From Bradysia coprophila (lineage: Eukaryota > Arthropoda > Insecta > Diptera > Sciaridae), in assembly GCF_014529535.1 (NCBI RefSeq), contig NW_023503307.1:186001-250000 (forward strand): DNA of 64,000 bases, read 5' to 3'. Shown piece after piece: positions 12,459-22,800 of the stretch (position 1 is its first letter; the number at the start of each line of letters is the position of its first letter). Under the pieces are notes generated by a model, which made no database searches, had not been told where the DNA came from, and saw nothing but the letters and a program-made list of their open reading frames with translations. The position numbers and the translations under genes were made by a program.

Positions 12459-12976
12459 TAGGGCTATACTTGAGAGCTGACATGGTGGCGCTGAAATTAA
12501 TCAGCATCCAAAAAATACATAATCCAGAAACCCAGATACTGTGCTATGCTATGAAACTGTCATTTCATATGTTTTCTGGATCAATACAAGTGGAGGAATG
12601 TGATCCTGTAAAAACAAGGTTCTGGAAGAACAGGTCAAGACACTTCTGAGTTGATAGGGAAGGCGGTGCTATCAAAATATCTCTGTGGCGCAACTAGATT
12701 TGTGAAAGTTGTGAAGTCTATATGACGATTTAAACTAAACAAAAACTAATTTTCAAGTTGCCTTTGCACAAGGTTCTGAAAGAACAGGTCAAGACAGCCC
12801 TTAGTTGATCACGAAGGCGGTGACACACAAATTGCGTCAACCGCTGCGAAGTTTATATGAAAAATGCAACTTAACCGGTTCTTTCAGAAATTTGACTTTG
12901 CACATGTTCTTTCTTAACAAGTTATTTCAGAACCTTGCGTAAGAACAAATTATTTAGTTCAATGATTTCTATATAA

Positions 12977-13094
12977 CTATCGCTTAACCGAACTGGTGTG
13001 CATACGTTATTTTGCACCAGCTGGTCCCATTTGGAATTGTATGTGACCAGCTGGTGCAAAATAACGTATGCAAACCAGGTCGGTTTAGCGATTG
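12977..13094. mobile_element. 118 bp palindromic MITE, CAATCGC family, copy 1
   Basis: Both arms contain TGCATACGTTATTTTGCACC followed by AGCTGGTC around a short central spacer. The outer ends are CTATCGCT and AGCGATTG followed by TA. A second 118 bp copy at 22669-22786 is nearly identical, which suggests recent activity. Confidence 0.8.
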
Positions 13095-13606
13095 TAATAA
13101 ATGTTTTTAAATCGAAATCGAATTTATATCTTAGCGAAATTCAAAATTGAACATCATTTGCCTTTGCTAGGACATGAAACTCTTTTTTCTGTGCAATCGA
13201 ATCGAATTATAAAAGAAATAACTTTTAAGGCGTTAAGTGTGATTGAATGAATCCACAAAGTCAACAAATCTTGCACGAAACCTCAGGTAATATTTGTGAA
13301 CAGAGTGAACGGAGACACTTCGAAATTCGAATCGTACACAAGAAAGACAAAAAATTAAAAAGATGATTTCTATGACGGCTACTTTACGTAAAAAATGTCA
13401 ACACTGCTAGAGAACGATTGAATTGCATCATATTGAACAAAAACGATTCGGCCGACCGAAGAACTGTTTTCGATTGTCAACTGAAACTTGATGTGTGTGT
13501 TTGGCGGCAAAACTGTATCACGTTAATATTAAAGAATAAATTAGCTGATTGTGCTATAATTGAAGCAATTTCATATCAAATCTGCGACTAAGAATATATT
13601 CTCAAG

Positions 13607-14821
13607 ATGAATGACAGCGGTTGTAAGTTTAAATTTAAAATTATTCCGGTAGAACTGATTATTTCAATGTAGTACATATGGCCTGGTGAAACCTCAATGG
13701 CCTGTGATACAAATGGTTGTGATTAACCTTAACTTTTCTAATTTCAACATAACATTTCTCATGTTTTGGAAATATTTAATTAATAAATGTGAAAAGTGCT
13801 AGCCTTGGTGACAATCTTCTATTCCAATAGGAGACGATCTGTCTTCTTCGTCAAGTCGAATGTTTCCCATCGAAGCAAAGGATCTACGAACCACTCCTCG
13901 GTTTTAGCTTTTCCTTTCTTTCTGGAATTGTTTCTTTGATAAAGCAGATCCGCTTTTTAAACCACACACAGACTTTAAATTGTTCTGACAGATTGAATCA
14001 TTTTTTTTTTCTTTTCACAGATGGAAACAATGGTGGTGGCTTTGATCAGAGTATGACCGGTGGAAGTGGGGTAACTGCTGAATCGAAACCGGAGGTAATT
14101 TCTATAAAGCGCCTAAACGTTATCTACGGATCCTAATTTTGTTGCTAATTTTCCGAAAAAACAGGGAATCGTACCAATGGTCATCAAACAAATCCATGAC
14201 TGCCCGGACGCTGGTTTACGTCTCTATGACATGGTTTTCGGAACCGTTCAGCTGGTTGCTATTGTTCGTAAAATTGATTTTACGTCAACGAAAATCACAT
14301 ACATTTTGGAAGATCATACGGGCAAAATAGAGGCGCATACCTGGTTGGAAGAGGGTGACACCAGTAAGACGCCCCAGATTGTTGTAAACACATACGCAAC
14401 AGTCTTCGGATCCGTACGAAATCAAGGTGGCACCAAGACGTTAATCGTCTTCCGCATCGAATCGGTCAAAAGTCCCAATGAAGTGACAACACATTTGCTG
14501 GAAGTGCTGAATGCCCGATACTCTGCCGAACATTATGCGCGAAAGAAAAATACAGAAGTTGATGGCCACTTCCAGATGGATACTACTCCCGCTCCGAGTG
14601 GACAGCATCCACTGGGTTTGACAGGAAAACAGCTGGTGGTATATCAGGCGATTCAGAGCGACAAATCGGAACCGGGTATAAGTTTTGAAGAATTGGAACG
14701 GAGATTCAAGCACATTCCGGAGAGTGAATTGCGAACGATGGTCGAATATATGACACAGGAAGGAATGTGCTACACGAGCATCGATGCAAACCATTTCAAG
14801 AGCAGTGATGATGCTGCATAA
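13607..14821 (+). CDS. RPA2: Replication protein A 32 kDa subunit (RPA2)
   Basis: Three exons, 13607-13622, 14021-14094 and 14165-14821, join in frame to 248 residues. Exon 1 holds only five codons plus one base (ATGAATGACAGCGGTT). The short Gly/Ser/Asn-rich N-terminus (residues 1-30) is where RPA2 is phosphorylated in other animals. Residues about 31-150 form the OB fold (DBD-D), recognisable as GIVPMVIKQIHDCP, VFGTVQLVAIVRKI and ITYILEDHTGKIEAHTW. Residues about 178-248 form the C-terminal winged helix (LTGKQLVVYQAIQ, GISFEELERRF, MVEYMTQEGMCYTSID). RPA binds single-stranded DNA in replication and repair. Intron 2 is only 70 nt. Confidence 0.95.
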
Positions 14822-15121
14822 ATTTGTCCCCTCAAAATATTTTCATAAATTATAACCATAAGCTCAGTTAATGCTGTTCGTGTTTCATTTCATTGAAATC
14901 ATGGAGAAGACATCACTGTCGTGATAAGCAAACGTTTCCATTTATGTGAAAACCAATGAAAAGGGCCATCTGCGTCTCTAAATTGCGACGTTACTGTTTA
15001 CGGAAAAACAGAAATTTTCCCATTTTTTCCTGAGGTGAAAAAAAGCGTTTTCCATGTTTCTTTGTGCTTTTTGCGAAAATTCGGTTTTGTCATTTTCTCA
15101 ACGCATTTGAATGAACGAAAT

Positions 15122-15192
15122 AGTATGTTGTGTTACAAGTATGGTAATGTTGATTTTTTCATCACAGTGCTGAAAAAATCTCATTACAATAA
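15122..15192. mobile_element. Short hairpin MITE related to the one at 49751
   Basis: AGTATGTTGTGTTACAAGTA at the left and GCTGAAAAAATCTCATTACA at the right match the two arms of the palindromic element at 49751-49857. The copy here has lost most of the loop. Confidence 0.5.
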
Positions 15193-15289
15193 TGACGGTT
15201 AAGTAGCCCAAAAGTTTACTCAAAATGTTGGCGATATCGCTAACCTAGAACGATTTTGCTGTACGAAATAAGTTAGCGCTATTTCGTAG

Positions 15290-15660
15290 CGCTAAGTCAA
15301 TTTTGAGAAATCTTCAGGAATTCGGTATTTTGAGAAAACTTTTGCAATATCTGCTGTCGTCTGGCAGTTTGAGAAAACTTCTGTACGGTCATATGGGATT
15401 TTGAGAAATCTATCTGAGATATCTTCCATAAGGCCGTATCGGATTTTGAGAAAACTTTCTGAGAAATCTTCTGTGCGGTCGTATAGGATGTTGAGAAATC
15501 TATCTGAGAAATCTCCTGTACGGTCGTATGGAATTTTGAGAAATCTCCATACGGCCGTATAGGATGTTGAGAAATCTATCTGAGAAATCTCCTGTACGGT
15601 CGTATGGAATTTTGAGAAATCTCCATACGGCCGTATCGGATTTTGAGAAACCTATCTGAG
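15290..15660. repeat. Degenerate tandem repeat (GAGAAATCT / ACGGTCGTAT)
   Basis: About five to six repeats of a module containing TTTTGAGAAA, TCTGAGAAATCT and TACGGTCGTATGG or CATACGGCCGTATAGG. The last two units are almost identical with a 77 bp period. The paired GTACGGTCGTATGG and CCATACGGCCGTAT motifs are inverse to each other, so each unit can form a hairpin. Confidence 0.7.
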
Positions 15661-16319
15661 AATCACGGTGGGCTTCAACGATGGCTAATTAAAAATGTAA
15701 TGTAACTCAAATTTTATTGTAGATAAATGTTAGTCGATGTCCACTGATCATAAATCAGGGCAAGTGGCCGGAAAGTGGACGGCAACTTTTTGAAATATTT
15801 TTGAAAAACTATTTTTTAACGGGTACAGCGTCTCTCCTGCACAACAGTGTCAACATTAAGGTCCTACCATACAGTTTAAATTAAAGGCTATTCAATTACC
15901 TTTCGAACGATACCACACTTTCTATATTTGTGTTTAAAAGCGTGAAGTTTGAAGAATATTTTCATATGAGTAGGTACTTTAGTGCATTTATTCAATATTG
16001 AGAGCTAAGATGGATATAAGCCGAGACTCTTTGATGTTAATTTCGTATTCTAGGAACTATTCTTGACTAAAACTGACCAAATATCTCGAATATAATTTAG
16101 TTTGTTCGATTGATTCAATGTTTTTCAATAAATTGCTTACCGCCGCGAATACTTTTGAGCATCTAGGCAACCACATGGCGCTTAGAATGGTCTTATTTTG
16201 TATCAGTTGAATTGTCCTGGATCCCAGCTTCACGACGATACCAGATTTGCTATATGTAGTGTGCCACAGCTGTGCTGTACAACTCATTTTATAGGCGAAA
16301 GTCAGTCTACTCGAAAGTA

Positions 16320-16471
16320 CAGAGATCGTAAGATTTCGAAGATTTTTTAATCAGTCTACATGGCAAAATTATTGAACGTTTTAGCTTATAATCGTAAATA
16401 GAAACCAAAATGAAACTAAACATTGGCAATGAAAAGAGTTTTGAGTTCAGTCCAAAATCTTACGATCTCTG
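16320..16471. mobile_element. 152 bp MITE with CAGAGATCG ends and TA duplication
   Basis: Ends CAGAGATCGTAAGATTT and AAATCTTACGATCTCTG are perfect 17 bp inverted repeats. TA lies immediately outside each (16318-16319 and 16472-16473). This is the structure of a Tc1/mariner-type MITE. No coding sequence. Confidence 0.7.
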
Positions 16472-16520
16472 TATTTTCAACGCATGTAGCATGTAATAGT
16501 ACATTACTATGCAAGGGAAG

Positions 16521-16611
16521 TAAAGTGATATCTCGTATCCAGATGAGAAAAAGTATCCGAGGGCGGCAGCCCGAGGTACTTTTACTCATCGTGATACGAG
16601 ATATCACTTTA
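16521..16611. repeat. Long hairpin with GC-rich cap (GGGCGGCAGCCC)
   Basis: The arm beginning TAAAGTGATATCTCGTATCC pairs with its inverse ending GATACGAGATATCACTTTA. The centre is CCGAGGGCGGCAGCCCGAGG, itself a small GC-rich stem-loop. It shares this architecture with hairpins at 25333, 48484, 48689 and 48970, although the arm sequences differ. Confidence 0.7.
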
Positions 16612-16734
16612 TTTTCCGTGTGTAGTACGACGTTTTACTATGCGAGTGATGTAAAGGTTATTGCCTATACATGTAATAGCCTTGTTACATGCACCAGCAT
16701 AGTAAAAACTATTTCGTGACTGAATTGAGAATAG

Positions 16735-17256
16735 TATGTTTCAACATACCCCAATACACACATCGAGTGTGTATTATGGGGTATTTTGAAAGATATTTTT
16801 CTGTATACGTGAGAGTGTATTGGTGAGCTATGATATGAATCGGTCGGTAAGGAAAGTAAACGGTCGAGAAGGAAAGTAACGGTTGGGAAGGAAAGCACCA
16901 ACACACTCTCACTATTACAGAAAAATATCTTTCAAAATACCCCAATACACACTCGATGTGTGTTTTCGCTTGGGCTTCGCCCGCGCGTGCACACACATCT
17001 TGTGTGTATTGGGGTATGTTGAAATATACTATTTCTGTATACGTGAGAGTGTATTGGTGAGCTATGATATGAATCGGTCGGTAGGGAAAGCAAACGGTCG
17101 AGAAGGAAAGTAACGGTTGGGAAGGAATGCAGTGAGAGAGTGTTGGTGCAGTCCTTCCCATAACCGTTACTTTTCTTCTCGACCGTTTACTTTCCCTACC
17201 GACCGATCCATATCATAGCTCACCAATACACTCTCACGTATACAGAAAAAGAAATT
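16735..17256. repeat. Compound direct and inverted repeat block
   Basis: A ~95 bp module (GTATACGTGAGAGTGTATTG ... AACGGTTGGGAAGGAA) occurs in direct orientation at about 16797-16890 and 17031-17126 and in inverted orientation at about 17154-17256. Shorter inverted ATACCCCAATACACAC motifs lie near 16745, 16937 and 17000. The last two large modules face each other across a short spacer, so the block could fold into a long hairpin. No coding sequence is supported. Confidence 0.65.
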
Positions 17257-17424
17257 TCTCGCAGCAAGTACATGTACATGCATGAAAGCGACTTCTTTCG
17301 AAATTAACCGGGGATAAAAACGCCTTCATATAGTTTCCCAAATTTTCCCTCATTTTTCCAAATTAAAACAAGGCATCAGAACAGTCGGAGCGTTTGCTGC
17401 GACTTAGCCCCGAACGACCCGTAG

Positions 17425-17515
17425 TCCTATTTCGTCCGTAACCATAATACGTCCGTAGCCGTAATACGCCCGGAACCCTAATACGTCTACAACCCTCTAA
17501 TGCGTCTGTTACCAA
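17425..17515. repeat. Short tandem repeat of TAATACGTCCGTA-like units
   Basis: Four to five imperfect ~17-19 bp units such as CATAATACGTCCGTAGC, CGTAATACGCCCGGAACC and CTAATACGTCTACAACC follow one another just upstream of the family 1 element. Confidence 0.55.
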
Positions 17516-17649
17516 AATGCAAGTCAAGTTGGGCATGGTCAAATTTACTGAAAGTGTTCATTTTTAAAATTGCGCATAGCGCAATTACGAAAGCCCGTAC
17601 GAAGTACCTCTCAAATAAAACCAACAATTTACGATATTATTTTAGAAAC

Positions 17650-18920
17650 CCAAAATTGTTTGCCAACTTTCTATTGGGTATTCAATTATCTCTCAAATGA
17701 ATCAAAAAGTAGCAAAATCGGATGAGATTTACTCGATTTATGTGCAAAAACCACTTAGGGCCGAGTGGCGGCCTTAGTCCAAGGGCCCAAATTTGAAACT
17801 TTTTTGCCACGTTATTTTCGTTATTCAATTACCTTCCACAAAAAACTAAATCTAGCAAAATCGGATCAGATTTACTCGATTTATGTGCAAAAAACACTTA
17901 GAGCCGAGTAGCGGCCTTAGTCCAAGGGCCCAAATTTGAAACTTTTTTCGACACGTTCTTTTCGGTATTCAATTATCTCTCAAATGAAACAAAATCTAGC
18001 AAAATCGGATGAGATTTACTCGATTTATGTGCAAAAAACACTTAGGGCCGAGTAGCTGCCTTAGTCCAAGGGCCCAAATTTGAAACTTTTTTCGACACGT
18101 TCTTTTCGGTATTCAGTTACCTTCCATAAAAAACTAAATCTAGCAAAACCGGATGAGATTTACTCGATTTATGTGCAAAAAACACTTAGGGCCGAGTAGC
18201 GGCCTTATTCCAAGGGCCCAAATTTGAAACTTTTTTCGACACGTTCTTTTCGGTATTCAATTACAGTGAACGACATCTCAAATGTCTCACTGTCAAATTT
18301 TTCTGAGAATTTTATTGTGTCATTGCAAATTCACAATGACATTCTTTGAAAAAAATGACAGTGAGACATTTGAGATGTCGTTCACTGTATCTCTCAAATG
18401 AAACAAAATCTAGCAAAATCGGATGAGATTTACTCGATTTATGTGCAAAAAACACTTAGGGCCGAGTAGCGGCCTTAGTCCAAGGGCCCAAATTTGAAAC
18501 TTTTTTCGACACGTTCTTTTCGGTATTCAGTTACCTTCCATAAAAAACTAAATCTAGCAAAATCGGATGAGATTTACTCGATTTATGTGCAAAAAACACT
18601 TAGGGCCGAGTAGCGGCCTTAGTCCAAGGGCCCAAATTTGAAACTTTTTTCGACACGTTCTTTTCGGTACAGAGGCATTCAGTTACCTTCCATAAAAAAC
18701 TAAATCTAGCAAAATCGGATGAGATTTACTCGATTTATGTGCAAAAAACACTTAGGGCCGAGTAGCGGCCTTAGTCCAAGGGCCCAAATTTGAAACTTTT
18801 TTCGACACGTTCTTTTCGGTATTCAGTTACCTTCCATAAAAAACTAAATCTAGCAAAATCGGATGAGATTTACTCGATTTATGTGGAAAAAACACTTAGG
18901 GCCGAGTAACGACCTTTGAG
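17650..18920. repeat. Tandem array of ~142 bp units inside the TIR element
   Basis: About eight units share AAAATCGGATGAGATTTACT, CGATTTATGTGCAAAAAACA, CTTAGGGCCGAGTAGCGGCC and CCAAGGGCCCAAATTTGAAA. Units differ in whether ATTATCTCTCAAATGAAAC or AGTTACCTTCCATAAAAAAC precedes the core. One unit is split by a MITE at 18264-18387 and another carries a small GTACAGAGGCATT insertion near 18668. Confidence 0.85.
18264..18387. mobile_element. 124 bp hairpin MITE with TA duplication, nested in the tandem array
   Basis: The element begins CAGTGAACGACATCTCAAAT and ends with the exact inverse. The 32 bp inverted repeats are perfect and the interior (ATTGTGTCATTG ... CAATGACA) is also largely self-complementary. 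TA flanks both sides (18262-18263, 18388-18389). The empty site ATTCAATTATCTCTCAAATG is present in neighbouring array units, so both the insertion and its TA duplication can be read directly. This is the hallmark of Tc1/mariner-type insertion. Confidence 0.92.
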
Positions 18921-19347
18921 CCCTCCCAACAAGCTCGCGTTGCATCTTACCCAAAAACAATGTTCAACAACTTTGTTCTACTCGTCAATACCTTTCATTT
19001 GATATATCACAAGCAGCTATTGCGTGCGTATTTCGGTAGATATCGTCGAAAGACTGAAAAACACCTATAGGGCCCTAGCTCTGGAGGGGCCGACCCTACC
19101 ATGCCCATTTTCGAACTTGACCTTACTTTTGTCGATACCAATCGGGGAAAAAAAGAATTTTGAAAAAAGGTTGTGATTTACTCTAGCTAGAGGGGTCACG
19201 GACGGACGGACGGACGGACATTTTTTTTATTGCGGATTCGTCATCTATGAACACAACCAAATGCTTTGCCCTTACTGTCTGCTTCCAATTCGACGTGTTA
19301 CAAACGGCATATTAATCTTATAAGCCCCCAGTACTTCGTACGGGGCT

Positions 19348-19833
19348 AAAAATGGAGTAAATGTGGGAAAATGTTTTCCCAAAATTAGCACCTGAAAATC
19401 TCGTAGTTTTTCATACCGCTAAATGTTGCCTTCATTTCTCGGTGGAAAGCGGATGTTCCACATTTTTAGCAAATAAATTCAACGATCTTGCAGAATGATC
19501 ATATGTAATGTTTCTAGTAGTTTGGCCTAAGTTGTATGCTAGCCTCTGAAATTTGATTGTCTCTATCAAATGAAATTCTGACGGTGTAACACATTTTCTA
19601 ATCTTTTCTTTTTACGTCGTTTGTTCGTTAACCAACGAATAGTCGCGAATGAGGACGACGATTCCTCCTCCAAGTTAAAATAAAAATCAAATTTGCTTGC
19701 AATGGCTGATACCATTTTTCATTTATTTCTGCAATTATGATTATATTGATGAAATAACCGTAACAGTCATTCCCATATTTCGACACTACTAGGTCTTCAT
19801 CTAACATCTTCAGTTTAAAATGTTTTCAAAACT
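19348..19833. other. Intergenic and 3' UTR of the CD98hc-like gene
   Basis: AT-rich sequence between the TIR element and the minus-strand CD98hc stop codon. No gene or bounded repeat recognised. Confidence 0.5.
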
Positions 19834-22800
19834 TTATTCTGGTTTCTGTGGTACGTAGGTCAAAATAATGACTGATTTGGCCGATATCTGCACATCAGAT
19901 GTCTGAATTTTCGACCTGGAAATTGAACAAAAAAAAATTGTCTAAAAGAGCGCTTAATAGACGACAATCAATTTATACCTTTCGACAACACCAGTGACAT
20001 TGTAGTTTTTGCTCAGTAGATGAACAGTCAACTGTTCTGGCATGCTGCTGATCGATGTAAAATTGCCAGTAACCAGCGCCTCTGTCGGATTGTAGGCGAC
20101 GAAGAAACCAGGATTTCCTGATTTTAATCTAAATGAATCGAAAAAACACAGTGAGATTCGATACGGTGACTGTGGATAGAAACAAACAGACAAACAAACA
20201 ATTACCTAAACCTGAATTATTCCCAAATTGTTGGTTCATTTTGTGAGTTATCGTTATTGTGTTAGAAATGGATGTAAAAGGTGGATTAGAATAGCACACA
20301 AATCACCAGATTAGTTAAATTTAGTTAATCCCAAAAGCAACTGAAATCGACTACTTACCTAGTGTATGCAATAATATCATTGTTGGCATATGCCTCGAAA
20401 CTTCCGTGCATATACGATGGAGTTGTGCGCATCTCCTGCAAAGTACTCCAATAGCTGGTTAAGTTTTGCGATTGGAATGCATCCAATGTTGCAACAGGGA
20501 CGCCTGGCAACAGTGTAATAAATGCATGGTACTCTGACAAACCAATGGCACCTTTATTCAATGCCTCATTGTCGTAGATCCATTGTGGCCAGCTTGTGTT
20601 GCCCAGTTGATTTGTAATTTGGGTCAGTTCGGTGTGCAAACGTTTTGTGGCGTTCGGAGCGTTAACGGCTAGGGTATGCGGAAGAAGTCCATATATCGGG
20701 AGCTCGATGCCCAATTTTGTGCTGTCTCTCACATAGAACGACTCCGGTTGGACAATGTTTTCGGTTACCGAAATGAAAGCTTCATTGTTGGTCTTGTTCT
20801 TAACGAATTCCGAAAATTCGTTCAACAAATCACCTAGGCCTGGTTGGTATGTAGTTCCCGAATGTGTCCAAAAAGCGTATTCTGTATGAATGGCCGATCC
20901 ATCGTTCAGTGGAGTTTCGTTTTTGAATTCCTTGCTGACGATGAAATGTTTAGCGTTTGCGAAACGGAAACCTTTCACGCCGATATTCAACAATTCTGTC
21001 AGTACGTTCATGAACTTCTCTTTCGCAAATTTGTCGTTCAGCTGTAAATCGAATCGATTTTCGCCAAACTGACTGAGAATGTATTTTTTCGGTTCGATTT
21101 CGTGCCATGCAGGCTGTCCAGATTTTGATAACCAGTTGGATGGTTCTTTGGCACCGTCATACCAAATGAACGCCGATCGGTAGAGTTCATTTTCAAGCGC
21201 ATTCTTTAGGAGTGCATCATCTTTGCCAACGAAATTCGGTGTAATATCAACGATGACATTGATGTCTTGTTCTCTAAACTGATCGACGACTTTCTTAATT
21301 TTATCTTTCACTTCGGCAGTGTCCACAAGATACGTTTCGTCGGCATTAAGTTCATAGATTACTCCCTTAGCACCAATAGACTTAAATTCGGATGGCTGTT
21401 GCTCAACTATTGGGGAGAGTAGAGCCAACGGTCCCTGTTTGTACCACGACAATGGAGTAGGCGCTGCACATTTAGGTGCACCAATGATAATCATGATTGC
21501 GCCGACCAACATTCCAATCCACAGAGCCCAGAATAAGATGAAGAAAATCCAACGTAAACGAACCCAGAACGGATCATTGGCGAATTTCATAAGCTCCTCT
21601 TTGGTCATGCCAGTGAAACCCTGTGTAGAAAATATTAAAATTTTGTGGTTGAAATCGACTGTGGCAGTGAACTTTTTTCTCAATTTTTTGGCAAACTAAA
21701 ATACAAACTAACGTTTGATGTGCCCATGTTGAACGCAGATACGATATTACAAAGCATATCTAGATCAAATGAGATTGTTTCCAATCATTTTCTGATTAGT
21801 CAACATGTGGTAATTGGATGTGTAAATTTGAGTGTGTTTCATTCAAAATTTTTCTCTAATACTTTTTGGACCAAAAATAAATAAATAACGGAAATCAAGG
21901 CAAGATGTGTTTGTCGTCTTGATTAGCAGCTCGTTATCGATGTATCTATTCGAGGCAGGGGTGATCAACGATTTTTCAAAAATTACTTTAGTGAATACAA
22001 GTAGAAGTGAAAGTGAAAAGTCAAACATGAAAAGTGAATTTCTACATCACTAATGGCCAACGAATGGTTTTAAGAACAGGTTGTAAAAGAAACGACCTCA
22101 CAGTTTAACATCATAACCAGGGTTACACGGATGTACAAAGATATTGACCACCCCTGACATATTAAATGTATGTAATTTCGAAATCATTGAATGGATCTGA
22201 TCGAATAGCGTAATCGTAGGAATTTAGGAACTCTGTCTGATGTCTGCCATGAGTTATGACAATTACCATCGACAAAGTTACTGCTTCTTAATTTGCCACA
22301 GTAAGAATGAGAAACGGGAAATATAAATGGAAATGGCTCACGGGATCTTCAAGAAAATGTGAGCAATGTGTCTACTGTTTACTGTCATTGAAAAGATATT
22401 CAACGTGAGCTACAAGCCTCTTTTCTATTGTTTTAAGTGTAAACGGAGATTAAACGGAGTGATTTTTTCGTAAGTGGTAATCAAGACTATTTGTGTCGTT
22501 TATAAGTCCCGACAACTTTGAGGGATGAGTATATATTTTGGAGAAAATATTTACTGAGTTTTCATATGAATTTTCTTGACTTTCTCGAAATTGCTTGAAA
22601 AATCCTTGAGAGAAATTAGAGAAAATTTTCAAGTAGTTTCGGTAAAATCAAAAAAATTCAGGAAAATACAATCGCTAAATCAAACTGGTGTGCATACGTT
22701 ATTTTGCACCAGCTGGTCCCATTTGGAATTGTATGTGACCAGCTGGTGCAAAATAACGTATGCACACCAGTTCGTTTTAGCGATTGTATATTTGATTTTT

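Larger units (their letters stand above)
10863..13606. other. Intergenic region between Acf1 (-) and RPA2 (+), rich in MITEs
   Basis: The two genes diverge, so both promoters should lie here, but 2.7 kb separates their start codons. Three palindromic elements with clear ends are listed separately (11358, 12175, 12977). Between about 12605 and 12960 there are further imperfect direct and inverted copies of AAGGTTCTGNAAGAACAGGT. No clear TATA box or gene was seen. Confidence 0.5.
14822..16319. other. Intergenic, 3' of RPA2, with repeats
   Basis: After the RPA2 3' UTR there is a palindromic MITE fragment at 15122-15192 and a tandem array at 15290-15660, both listed separately. The remainder to 16319 is AT-rich with no supported gene. 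Confidence 0.5.
17592..19347. mobile_element. Non-autonomous TIR element, family 1, copy 2, expanded by a tandem array
   Basis: The left end AGCCCGTACGAAGTAC at 17592 is the inverse of the right end GTACTTCGTACGGGGCT at about 19331-19347. The right 330 bp is homologous to the right part of copy 1 (1840-2117). The left and central parts are a tandem array described separately. No transposase ORF is visible. Confidence 0.65.
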
